Positions 52,499-60,400 of a stretch of 60,468 bases of DNA are shown here, piece after piece (the first letter of the stretch is position 1; each line of letters starts with the position of its first letter). Both the position numbers and the translations under genes were made by a program. The DNA is taken from contig JAAVFL010000015.1 in the NCBI GenBank assembly GCA_014800795.1, forward strand, positions 1 through 60,468. Direction: 5' to 3'. Under the pieces are notes generated by a model that saw only the letters and a program-made list of their open reading frames with translations, was not told the origin of the DNA and made no database searches. This DNA comes from Bacteroidales bacterium. Lineage in GTDB: Bacteria; Bacteroidota; Bacteroidia; Bacteroidales; Muribaculaceae.

Positions 52499-52828
52499 TC
52501 AGGCTTTGATCTTTACAAGCATCATCTTGGCATCTGTATTTGCGACAACGCTGTGGGGCACGCCCTCTCCTACGAGCATGAATTCGCCTGCGCGGATGGT
52601 ATGGGGAGTCTCGATCATCGTGAATTCGATTTCACCTTCGAGTACTGTCACCATCAGTTCGGCAGGCGCGAGATGTTTGTCAAGTTTCTGACCGGCCTTG
52701 AATGCTATGAGTGCTACTCCGCCGTTTGCGTTATTGAAAATGGGGCAGACATGCACGCGGTCTTCACCGACTTCGATTTGTGATGCGAGTTCGTGGACTT
52801 CGCCGAATTTATACTTCGTTTCGAGCAT
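52499..52828 (-). CDS. Small cupin-domain protein
   Basis: 109 residues, a single beta-barrel: KLDKHLAPAELMVTVLEGEIEFTMIETPHTIRAGEFMLVGEGVPHSVVANTDAKMMLVKI. The metal-binding cupin histidines are visible (KH, PHSV). No enzymatic function can be assigned. It precedes the rubredoxin gene. Confidence 0.85.
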   Translation of the reverse strand: MLETKYKFGEVHELASQIEVGEDRVHVCPIFNNANGGVALIAFKAGQKLDKHLAPAELMVTVLEGEIEFTMIETPHTIRAGEFMLVGEGVPHSVVANTDAKMMLVKIKA

Positions 52829-52981
52829 TGATTTTTACGTTTTAAATTGTCGGGGGCGGCATTGTGCCGTCGGTATTATGTAAACGTCAGCAGATGTGTG
52901 TTTGTTCATACGGTGGCATGGGACGAAATATCAACAAATGTCATATGGCGGTTGTTCTATAGCTAATAGACACAATACGTT

Positions 52982-53335
52982 ATGGAACAGATAATTCAGC
53001 TTAAACGCGCTTACGATCCGGAATCGCCGGACGACGGCTACAGAGTGTATGTGGACAGACTTTGGCCGCAGGGGCTATCGCATGCGACATTCCACTATGA
53101 TGCGTGGGATAAGGATATAGCACCTTCGACTGATCTACGCGAATGGTTCCATCAGGATCCCGAGGGGAGATGGCCGGAATTTGAGCGTCGTTATCAGGCG
53201 GAGCTTTCCGCGAATGCTGCTTTCGAGGCCTTGAAACATGAGATAGACGGACTGCCGAAAGTGACGTTGCTCTATTCGTCGCGTGACAGGGTGCATAACA
53301 ATGCCGAAGTGGTAGCCGATATGCTCGGGAAATAA
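52982..53335 (+). CDS. DUF488 family protein
   Basis: 117 residues. IQLKRAYDPESPDDGYRVYVDRLWPQGLSHATFHYDAWDKDIAPSTDLREWF and TLLYSSRD are diagnostic for this DUF488 branch. Small soluble proteins often near stress genes; activity unknown. A cysteine sometimes found in place of the final SS is absent. VanW follows after 88 bases with its own promoter. Confidence 0.9.
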   Translation: MEQIIQLKRAYDPESPDDGYRVYVDRLWPQGLSHATFHYDAWDKDIAPSTDLREWFHQDPEGRWPEFERRYQAELSANAAFEALKHEIDGLPKVTLLYSSRDRVHNNAEVVADMLGK

Positions 53336-53368
53336 TTCCCATGATTTTCATAAATCACTTATATTCGC

Positions 53369-53376
53369 TAATTTTG
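53369..53376 (+). promoter_or_regulatory. -7 box of the VanW-family gene
   Basis: TAATTTTG, about 48 bases before the ATG. Confidence 0.5.
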
Positions 53377-53423
53377 CGGAGACCGGTGGCGCATATGCAG
53401 TCGGGATTCACAAAATTGCCTGT

Positions 53424-54266
53424 ATGAAGAAGCGGAGACTGTTTTGCGAGATATCACCTTTGACCTATCGTCTTTCGCGGCGGAAGTGTATTGTCATGCG
53501 GAAGGTAAGTGATTGCCTTGGCCGCGAGCGGTTCGCACGTGATAGGGCCGACACGCCGCTCGGGGTTACGATTTACCGCCATAGTTCGCTTATAAGGCGT
53601 CGGCTCGGTAACACCGATATGGAGCTTCAGGAGAATAAGGCCGTAAATCTCGCTCTGGCGGCTCCGAAGGTCTGCGGAGTGCTTATACGTCCCGGCGAGA
53701 CGTTCTCTTTCTGGCGGCTTGTGGGCGCAGATACCCGGCGCAAGGGTTATCGCGATGGGCTTACTATCTCGAACGGGATGCCATCGCGGGGATGCGGGGG
53801 AGGGCTGTGTCAGTTCACGAATCTTATCCACTGGATGGTTCTCCATTCGGAGCTGACTATCGTGGAGCATCACCATCACGACGGACTCGACCTGTTTCCC
53901 GACTACAAGCGGCAGATTCCGTTCGGTACGGGTACGAGCATCGTCTACAACTATCTCGACTATCGGTTCCGTAACGATACCGACAATACATATCAGCTGA
54001 TCGTATATACCGACGGGGAATATCTGCGGGGGGAGTTGCGCGCGGAGCGGGCACTGAAATCGACGTATCACGTTCATGCCGAGAATGAATTTTTCTCGGA
54101 AGAGGATGGTGTGGTTTACCGCAACGGAACCGTGTACCGCGACACCACGGACAAGCAGACCGGCAACCGCATCGCCCGCGAGGTTATAAGGCGGAATCAC
54201 GCCCGGGTGATGTATGACACCTCCGAGTTGGAAATAATTCAGACCGACAGGATAAAAGCTGTGTGA
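53424..54266 (+). CDS. VanW family protein
   Basis: 280 residues, no signal peptide. PGETFSFWRLVGADTRRKGYRDGLTISNGMPSRGCGGGLCQFTNLIHW is the VanW core, followed by EHHHHDGLD and PFGTGTSIVYNYLDYRFRN. VanW is found in some vancomycin-resistance clusters but is not itself a resistance determinant; its function is unknown. No van genes are present here, so the name implies nothing about resistance. Confidence 0.9.
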   Translation: MKKRRLFCEISPLTYRLSRRKCIVMRKVSDCLGRERFARDRADTPLGVTIYRHSSLIRRRLGNTDMELQENKAVNLALAAPKVCGVLIRPGETFSFWRLVGADTRRKGYRDGLTISNGMPSRGCGGGLCQFTNLIHWMVLHSELTIVEHHHHDGLDLFPDYKRQIPFGTGTSIVYNYLDYRFRNDTDNTYQLIVYTDGEYLRGELRAERALKSTYHVHAENEFFSEEDGVVYRNGTVYRDTTDKQTGNRIAREVIRRNHARVMYDTSELEIIQTDRIKAV

Positions 54267-54318
54267 CAACGGCTTGTATCCTGTCGGTCTGTATGGGTTA
54301 TAGGTCAGATAAGCGACG

Positions 54319-54948
54319 TTATCCTTCGGTATGGAAACTGGTGAAGGATGTCCGTTCCTGAGCGGGAATACCGTTCTCCTCTTTCGCCAACTGTATGCCT
54401 CTGAGGAGGAAAGCTACGTTGCGGGCAAGGTTGCGCATGGTCTGCAATCCCTCGAGGTCGGCCTCCACATCTTCCGCGGTGAATCCGTGAACTTCGTTCC
54501 AGTATGTACTCGAAACCACAGGCATTGATGCGATGGTGAAGTATTTGTTGATCTCGTCGAATGCCGATGTTGATCCGGCACGGCGCGATGACACCATGGC
54601 GGCTCCTACCTTCATCGTTTTGTCGATAGTTGACGATGTGCTGTAGAAAAGTCGGTCGAGAAACGCGAGTGCCTGCCCGTTGGCTCCCGCGTAATAAACG
54701 GGGGTACCGACTATGATGCCATCGGCTTCGGCGAATTTCGGTGCGGTTTCATTTACGAGATCGTTGAAAACGCAACGGCCATGTTCGCGACAGAAATTGC
54801 ATCCGATGCATCCGCGGATATCCTTGTTGCCTATATTGATGCGTTCAGTTTCTACACCGGCGGCGTTAAGAGTTGTCTCTACTTCGCGCAGGGCGCGATC
54901 CGTGCAGCCGCTCAGGTGGGGGCTACCGTTAATTACCAATACTTTCAT
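54319..54948 (-). CDS. Flavodoxin-family NAD(P)H-dependent FMN oxidoreductase
   Basis: 209 residues. VLVINGSPHLSGCTDRALREVE binds FMN phosphate; CIGCNFCREHGRCVFND is the cysteine-rich motif; GTPVYYAGANGQALAFLDRLFY follows. An intact relative of the decayed gene at 2224-2565. Third gene of an operon with two NTF2-like genes, divergent from an HxlR regulator that probably senses electrophiles or oxidants and controls it. Confidence 0.9.
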   Translation of the reverse strand: MKVLVINGSPHLSGCTDRALREVETTLNAAGVETERINIGNKDIRGCIGCNFCREHGRCVFNDLVNETAPKFAEADGIIVGTPVYYAGANGQALAFLDRLFYSTSSTIDKTMKVGAAMVSSRRAGSTSAFDEINKYFTIASMPVVSSTYWNEVHGFTAEDVEADLEGLQTMRNLARNVAFLLRGIQLAKEENGIPAQERTSFTSFHTEG

Positions 54949-55018
54949 GTTTCCGGATTGATGTTTTATTACGCCTTACAAACATCTCGCGGCGCGAATC
55001 GGTTCAGTGGCGTGGAGG

Positions 55019-55504
55019 TTATTTCACCTGAAAGATTTTGCTGACAATCTTCCAGTCGGATCCCTCTTTCACGAGCGTGAACATGTCGGTGAAAGCGGCT
55101 TCGCCGAATACCGATTCTATTCTTACCATGGCCACGTCGCCGGCTACGCTGCATTCAGCGATCTCGTAGGATGCGGGATGTTTTCCGGTGGTGTCGTAAT
55201 AATCGAAAAGTGCCTGGATGGGAAGGCAGATAAGCGCCCCGTCTTCAGCGTGGGAAATGGTGGCGCCGTCGGCGAAAGCCGGGCGTGCGACTTTGCTGTC
55301 GCCTTCAACGGCGCCCTGCACATAAAGATCCAGGGCCTTGCGGATTCCGGCAAGGTCTTCTGATGATACGTTTGAACACATAGCGGTATTTGAGTTATTG
55401 GTTTGATTACAGTTCCGGACAGGGGTGTCGCACTCCGTTTTACCGCAGCAAGCCGATAAAGCGGCAAGCGCACAAACCATAGGAATCAAGATATATTTTT
55501 TCAT
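55019..55504 (-). CDS. NTF2-like lipoprotein (putative lumazine-binding type)
   Basis: 161 residues from ATG 55504 (the longer open frame upstream overlaps the previous gene). A lipobox signal (ALAALSAC) places it in a membrane facing the periplasm. The rest is an NTF2-like cone fold: LAGIRKALDLYVQGAVEGDSKVARPAF, then VAMVRIESVFGEAAFTDMFTLVKEGSDWKIVSKIF. It overlaps the previous gene as ATGA. Confidence 0.85.
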   Translation of the reverse strand: MKKYILIPMVCALAALSACCGKTECDTPVRNCNQTNNSNTAMCSNVSSEDLAGIRKALDLYVQGAVEGDSKVARPAFADGATISHAEDGALICLPIQALFDYYDTTGKHPASYEIAECSVAGDVAMVRIESVFGEAAFTDMFTLVKEGSDWKIVSKIFQVK

Positions 55505-55884
55505 TTTCTTATGGTATCGGAATTCTGATTGTAGGCTTTTGCAACGCATCTCCATTCGCCGCCGAGCTTCAGCAGCAGGAGGTAGTCGGTGAAGTCGATG
55601 CGGCCTCCCCATCCTTCCTCGAGGACGCGTACCACTGCTACGGTCTCCTCAACGGCGAGCACGTCGACGCGCGCTTTGAAGCCGTCGCCGGCTCCTACGG
55701 TGTCGACATTTTGATAAAACTGCTCGATGGATCCATGTTCGAGTGTGCCGTCGAGTATTCCGAACAGAACGGCATCGTCTGTGAACAGTTCTTTGGCATA
55801 CATGCTGTTGCCTTCGGCAACGCTTTTTACAAATTTGCCGGCGGCTTCGGCAACGGCCTCGTATTCTTTGATTTTGTCTCTCAT
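55501..55884 (-). CDS. NTF2-like protein (putative lumazine-binding type)
   Basis: 127 residues, no signal peptide. EAAGKFVKSVAEGNSMYAKELFTDDAVLFGILDG and FTDYLLLLKLGGEWRCVAKAY give the NTF2/SnoaL-like fold. It is a cytoplasmic relative of the lipoprotein encoded next, so the operon has a paired inside/outside set plus an oxidoreductase. Ligand unknown. Confidence 0.85.
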   Translation of the reverse strand: MRDKIKEYEAVAEAAGKFVKSVAEGNSMYAKELFTDDAVLFGILDGTLEHGSIEQFYQNVDTVGAGDGFKARVDVLAVEETVAVVRVLEEGWGGRIDFTDYLLLLKLGGEWRCVAKAYNQNSDTIRK

Positions 55885-55918
55885 ATATTTAAGGTGTTCT
55901 TATTGATTTTTACATGTG

Positions 55919-56020
55919 CAAAGTTAGCTGTATATGGATATTCAGTCAAGTACCGAAAAATTATTCGGATATGGAAAAAATTTTCGGTACTTCGATTATG
56001 CGTGATATTCATTATATTTG
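55919..56020. promoter_or_regulatory. Divergent promoter region with HxlR operator
   Basis: Perfect 12-bp dyad AAGTACCGAAAA (55948-55959) / TTTTCGGTACTT (55981-55992). It can also be read as two abutting 20-21-bp palindromes (55951-55971 and 55970-55990) with CCGAA/TTCGG cores. Minus TAACTTTG (55919-55926) serves the NTF2 operon and plus TATATTTG (56013-56020) serves hxlR; the outer arms cover both -33 positions, so one bound regulator could repress both directions. Confidence 0.75.
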
Positions 56021-56037
56021 CAGAAAAATTACTGCAT

Positions 56038-56388
56038 ATGGCATATGAAAAGAAAATACCGGTAGATCTTGACTGTCCGTTAAGGCTGACTATGAGCCTG
56101 ATAGATTCAAAGTGGAAGTCGTGTCTGCTCGACGAACTGCGCGGCGGCATGGAGATGCGTCCGAGCGAGCTACATAAATGTCTGCCTGAGGCGGCGCCGC
56201 GCGTGCTTGACATACAGCTGAAAGAGATGGTGGAGGACGGGCTGGTTGAGAAAACCATTTTCCCGGAACTCCCGCCAAGATCGGTTTACCGCATTACCCC
56301 TCTCGGTCAAAGTCTGATTCCGATTATAGACTCCATGCTGAAATGGGGAGAGGCTCACATGGATCTGTTTGAGAGGAAGTATGGCTGA
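56038..56388 (+). CDS. HxlR-family transcriptional regulator
   Basis: 116 residues from ATG 56038; the frame opens much earlier but that part is antisense to the NTF2 gene. The winged-helix is complete: LTMSLIDSKWKSCLLDELRGGMEMRPSELHK, LDIQLKEMVEDGLVEKTIFPELPPRSVYRITPLGQSL. A cysteine at residue 13 (LDCPL) corresponds to the redox-active position of YodB/HypR-type regulators, so sensing of electrophiles or disulphide stress is likely. It should control itself and the divergent operon. Confidence 0.92.
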   Translation: MAYEKKIPVDLDCPLRLTMSLIDSKWKSCLLDELRGGMEMRPSELHKCLPEAAPRVLDIQLKEMVEDGLVEKTIFPELPPRSVYRITPLGQSLIPIIDSMLKWGEAHMDLFERKYG

Positions 56389-56464
56389 ATAATCCGGTTT
56401 ACGGACACGGACGTATGCATGAAATCTGTTTGAAAATATTTTAAGACAGTTATATAAAAGAAAT

Positions 56465-57424
56465 ATGAAAGGAGGGACGAGATTGCTGTGGGGATATATC
56501 GATACAAGCGGCAACTATGTTATAGAACCGAAATTTGACGATGCATGTAATTTTAGCGAAGGGCTTGCCGCAGTGAAGACAGAATGGTGGCATGGCTATA
56601 TCGATCGGTCGGGAAATTATGTGATCGAACCCCGGTTTCAGTATGCCGGCAGTTTCGATGGCGGACTGGCGCGTGTGATGGATGACGGTAAGTGGGGGTA
56701 TATCGGCAGGGATGGAGCGTATTTGATCGAACCGCTGTTCGATAAGGCGCAGGATTTCCGCGACGGACTTGCTATGGTGGCAGTAGGGAGTCGTTACGGG
56801 TATATCGATCGTTCGGGAGCATACGTGGCGGAGCCGGAATTCGACTATGTGGGGGAATTTCACGATGGATTGGCGTGGGTAAGTATCAACGGTCACTACG
56901 GCTATATAGACCGGAACGGTCGCTATGCGATAGAGCCGCGGTTTGAGCAGGCTAACGATTTTGAAGATGGGCTGGCTGTGGCTGTAACAGACGGTAAATT
57001 CGGGTATATAGATAAGAAGGGGGAGTTCGTGATCGGTCCCCGATATTTGCGTGCCGGTAATTTCCGTAATGGTGTGGCGCAGGTTAAAACGGAGGATGGT
57101 CGGGTATATATCGATCGTAAGGGGAATGTGGTTCCTGAACCGGAAGAAATACCGGTTCAGCCCGATCTGTTCCGTGATGGTGTGGCTCCATGTCAGGAAA
57201 GTGACCGCTTCGGGTATGTAGATGAAAAGGGAGATTTTGTTATTGCTCCGAAGTTTTATCAGGCTGAACCTTTCTGTGAGGGGTTTGCCCGTGTGCGCAC
57301 GTCAAAGGCTGTCAGGTGGTCTTATATCAACCGAAGCGGTGCGATCGCATTCAAGGGAAAGTTCGCTCAGGCTACAGACTTTGCTGGAGGGATTGCCCGC
57401 GTTCTTGCGGAAACAGATGGATGA
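56465..57424 (+). CDS. WG-repeat protein
   Basis: 319 residues made almost wholly of nine WG (KWG-like) repeats of about 34 residues, consensus (W/Y)GYIDRSGxYVIEPRFxxAxxFxDGLAxV. The seventh is the most divergent (EEIPVQPDLF insertion), and the last is worn. No signal peptide or membrane helix, so probably cytoplasmic. WG repeats are thought to form beta-rich protein-binding scaffolds; partner unknown. It is not obviously co-transcribed with its neighbours. Confidence 0.9.
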   Translation: MKGGTRLLWGYIDTSGNYVIEPKFDDACNFSEGLAAVKTEWWHGYIDRSGNYVIEPRFQYAGSFDGGLARVMDDGKWGYIGRDGAYLIEPLFDKAQDFRDGLAMVAVGSRYGYIDRSGAYVAEPEFDYVGEFHDGLAWVSINGHYGYIDRNGRYAIEPRFEQANDFEDGLAVAVTDGKFGYIDKKGEFVIGPRYLRAGNFRNGVAQVKTEDGRVYIDRKGNVVPEPEEIPVQPDLFRDGVAPCQESDRFGYVDEKGDFVIAPKFYQAEPFCEGFARVRTSKAVRWSYINRSGAIAFKGKFAQATDFAGGIARVLAETDG

Positions 57425-57545
57425 GGCACCGGTTAGCATGATGGAAGGTGTGTGCGGTTGCTTCCCAATAGTGGCTCATTCAGCAATGAATGTGAGTTGT
57501 TTTTAGTTCTGTTTCCGGACAGCATCCGGTTTATGCCGCAGTCGT

Positions 57546-58322
57546 TTAATCGAGTGTCTGAACACCACCTCCGTTTACCATCAGGGTTTGCCCGCTGACC
57601 CATGAGGATATTGGAGCAGCAAAATATAACACGGCGCCCGCAATGTCGGAGACTTCGCCAAGACGGTGTATAGGAGTGTGGGCCAGCATTTTTGCTTCGA
57701 TCTCAGGAGTGAGAACCGTGGCGAGCGCGTGTGTGCGTGTAGCTCCGGGCCCCACGTTGTTGACGCGAATTCCCATCGGACCGTAATCAAATGCGAGGTT
57801 GGATGCCAGATGGTTAAGGGCTGCCTTCGATGAACCGTATATAGCCATGGCGGGACTGTTGTTGATACTGCTCATAGAAGTTATATTGATAATGCTCCCA
57901 TAGCCTGATTTATGCATGTGGGGAGCTACAAGCTTGCATAATTGCCAGGGTGCAAAGACATTGACGGCATATATGCGCTCCACATATGAACGGTCTATAT
58001 CGAAAGGATTTTCGCGTCCTCCTCCACCGATTCCGGCATTGTTTACGAGGATGTTTACTGTTCCGAATTTTTCTACGGTAAAGTCGATCAGGTGGGTGAG
58101 GTCATCGCTTTCAAGTACATTGCAGCCTATCGCCACACTTATACCACCAGCGTTTACAATACCATCAGCTACGTTTTGCGCTTTTCCCAGCGAAATATCA
58201 CTTACTACAACCGAAGCACCTGCAGCTGCAAGGATTTCGCACGATGCCTTACCGATGCCATCGCCTCCTCCCGTCACTACCGCCACCTTACCGGTAAGAT
58301 TGAATAAATAATTTTCATCCAT
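57546..58322 (-). CDS. Short-chain dehydrogenase, 7alpha-hydroxysteroid dehydrogenase-like
   Basis: 258 residues. TGGGDGIGKASCEI (NAD(P) loop), NNAGIGG, the catalytic serine in ITSMSS and YGSSK (YxxxK) are intact. The C-terminal part LTPEIEAKMLAHTPIHRLGEVSDIA followed by SSWVSGQTLMVNGGGVQ closely resembles, as I recall it, the bile-acid 7alpha-hydroxysteroid dehydrogenase of E. coli (HdhA), and VVVSDI at the second beta strand favours NAD. Bile-acid oxidoreduction would fit a gut species, but related SDRs act on sugars, so the substrate is an inference. Confidence 0.7.
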   Translation of the reverse strand: MDENYLFNLTGKVAVVTGGGDGIGKASCEILAAAGASVVVSDISLGKAQNVADGIVNAGGISVAIGCNVLESDDLTHLIDFTVEKFGTVNILVNNAGIGGGGRENPFDIDRSYVERIYAVNVFAPWQLCKLVAPHMHKSGYGSIINITSMSSINNSPAMAIYGSSKAALNHLASNLAFDYGPMGIRVNNVGPGATRTHALATVLTPEIEAKMLAHTPIHRLGEVSDIAGAVLYFAAPISSWVSGQTLMVNGGGVQTLD

Positions 58323-58427
58323 GACATTAAATAACCATTTAACAGTAAGTGCTATTTACGGTTTACTTGTCTGACAAGAGATATGCATGTCACTATATAC
58401 TTCTGAATTTTAAAAGTTTACCGTATT

Positions 58428-59627
58428 TTAATCAGGGATATTCTCAACGATTTTATATGCAGCCAGACTACCATAGTCAGCAGCCTTGCGTGTATATTCT
58501 GCTACCTTCGCAGGATCTGCCTTGATATCTTTGCCGTTACGATATATATCTGCCATACGCTCGTAGACAATAGCCAGGAAAGGGGCTGGCAGAGTGCCGT
58601 CGGCAATGACTGGCAGATAGCACTTGCTCACGAATTCGTCGTTGCGGTTAAGAAACTCGTCGTTGTAGCTCATACTACCGAGATAAAACAGCGATAGAGG
58701 ATCGCCTTTCTCAGCTTGAACAGTGCGAGGCACAATACCCACTTTGTAGCCATCCTTATAGATAGGCTCCTCCTGAAGTTTGTGACCGTAATTTTCATTC
58801 CAGACATCGCTGATGGTCATGGCGTTACGCATGAATGCGGTGTGAGTATCATCGCCGAAACGTTCGCCACGTATTGGCAACATGAGGTTGGAGCGCGCGA
58901 AGTCGTCGCCAAGTTCACCGGCAACATAGGTCCAGAAGAAGGCGTCGGGCATATCCACATCGCCATACCATTGGCGCTTGAGAGCGGAGCCGTATTTATT
59001 GGCGCCGTCGTGATCGCCAAGTAGAGCTGCCCGGCGGAAATATTCACGGGCTGTTGGACGATCTTTTTTTACACCATGTCCTTTGTCATACATCTCTCCA
59101 ATAACTGTGAGAGCATAGGGGATATTGTCGGGGCCGGCAGCTTTGAAGTAAGTCCAGGCCTTGTTGTAGTCTTTATTGCGGTTATAGTAGATACCGAGAT
59201 AGTCGGAGGCCTTTTTGTTTCCTGAATTAGAGGCAGTTTCCAGAAGCGTGACGCCTTCGGCTTCCTTACCGGGGAATAGATAGGCAGTCTTAGAGGAGGT
59301 GTAAAGATAACCGAGCTCCGCTTTAGCACGGTTATTTTTATCTGAAACCAACTGCAGACATCGCGCTGCAAGCTCCGGACTCCAGACATTATGGTATAGA
59401 GCTTTGTCTACGACTTGGTTCGCTGATAATTTCCCCTGAGTGTATGCCTTACGCACTGATTCATAGATGGCATCGGCTTTCTGATTCGCGGCAGGTGAAA
59501 CTGTCACGTGCACTTCTTCAGGTGTGATATATCGCTTGTGTGAAGAATTTTTAATGGCAGCCGTGGCATTAACAGATATCGAAAGAGTAAGAATAGAGAA
59601 AATTAAGGTAGACGATTTCATGACCAT
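58428..59627 (-). CDS. Exported Sel1-repeat protein
   Basis: 399 residues. Signal peptide KSSTLIFSILTLSISVNATAA (the start may be ATG 59627 or 59621). From about residue 85 several Sel1-like TPR motifs follow (AKAELGYLY, ASDYLGIYYNRNKDYNKAWTYFKAAG, YALTVIGEMYDKGHGVKKDRPTAREYFRRAALLGDHDGANKYG) up to the end. Such solenoids bind proteins; a periplasmic scaffold is likely, partner unknown. Confidence 0.85.
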   Translation of the reverse strand: MVMKSSTLIFSILTLSISVNATAAIKNSSHKRYITPEEVHVTVSPAANQKADAIYESVRKAYTQGKLSANQVVDKALYHNVWSPELAARCLQLVSDKNNRAKAELGYLYTSSKTAYLFPGKEAEGVTLLETASNSGNKKASDYLGIYYNRNKDYNKAWTYFKAAGPDNIPYALTVIGEMYDKGHGVKKDRPTAREYFRRAALLGDHDGANKYGSALKRQWYGDVDMPDAFFWTYVAGELGDDFARSNLMLPIRGERFGDDTHTAFMRNAMTISDVWNENYGHKLQEEPIYKDGYKVGIVPRTVQAEKGDPLSLFYLGSMSYNDEFLNRNDEFVSKCYLPVIADGTLPAPFLAIVYERMADIYRNGKDIKADPAKVAEYTRKAADYGSLAAYKIVENIPD

Positions 59628-60137
59628 ATATAATAAATAAAACTTATGTTATGGTAAGATGGTGTGTGGATTGTAGATCTGAGCAGCAATCTTTTTGTAA
59701 GGATTACCCTGTAACTCAGTATGGATGGATTGATCGATTATTTATTCCACGAATCTATCACCAAAAAAGAGTAAGGCTTTATCTGCTAAGTGGTAATCAC
59801 AAACCTCTTACTATATTATATACAATTTAACACAACGGAATGTTTTTTATTTGATGTAAACAGAATACTTTTTCGTGCTATCACGTCATTTTAATGGTCA
59901 GTTTTATCACATAGATATTATAGAGACCGTTGATGTTGCGGCTATAGTCGATTTGTACCGGAACAGTGCAGAAACCATTGTAACGAGATCTCAGACGAAG
60001 ATACTCCTTGACCCGTCAGATGGTGGGTGTGAAGCAATACTGTAATTTGTGCTATTTAATCTCACGCGGCAAAAATGGCGAAGTGAGAAAATTCCCCTCC
60101 GCCATCAATTATGCCATCGAAATCTTTTTTGGCAATA
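59628..60137. other. Gene-free region before the HipA-like remnant
   Basis: AT-rich, no convincing ORF or strong terminator. CAAAAATGGCGAAGT at 60070-60084 repeats 39566-39580 exactly and lies within a CTCAC...GTGAG stem (60061-60087). Confidence 0.4.
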
Positions 60138-60338
60138 TTATTCTTTTATATCATATCGGGACAATTCAGCGCATCCTGAAAGGACTTCCTCAATTAATTC
60201 CCAGCATCTATCCTCTGACAGTCTGATTTTCTTGCCGACAGCAATGAAATCAGACAATCGTGGATGCCCTGTACCGTTGACTGAAGTAGCGTGTTCTCCA
60301 TTATAGCCCTCTTTGCAAAGAGTAAGCCTTGCTGTACT
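60138..60338 (-). pseudogene. HipA-like C-terminal remnant
   Basis: The minus strand reads ARLTLCKEGYNGEHATSVNG then HPRLSDFIAVGKKIRLSEDR and WELIEEVLSG before a stop, resembling the C-terminus of HipA-type serine/threonine kinases (toxin component). Nothing of the kinase core remains: upstream of about 60338 the frame becomes unlike a protein and a mobile-element-like ORF begins on the opposite strand. I take it as a truncated hipA; the family assignment rests on general pattern and is moderate at best. Confidence 0.4.
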
Positions 60339-60400
60339 TGCAAAACTTTGGCCTAATGGACATTTTGGGTGATGAAAACGCTGCAAAGGATTGATTTTTA

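Noticed and set aside
53424-54266. VanW as evidence of glycopeptide resistance
   Set aside because: No vanA/H/X/S/R-type genes nearby; VanW-domain proteins are common and of unknown role.
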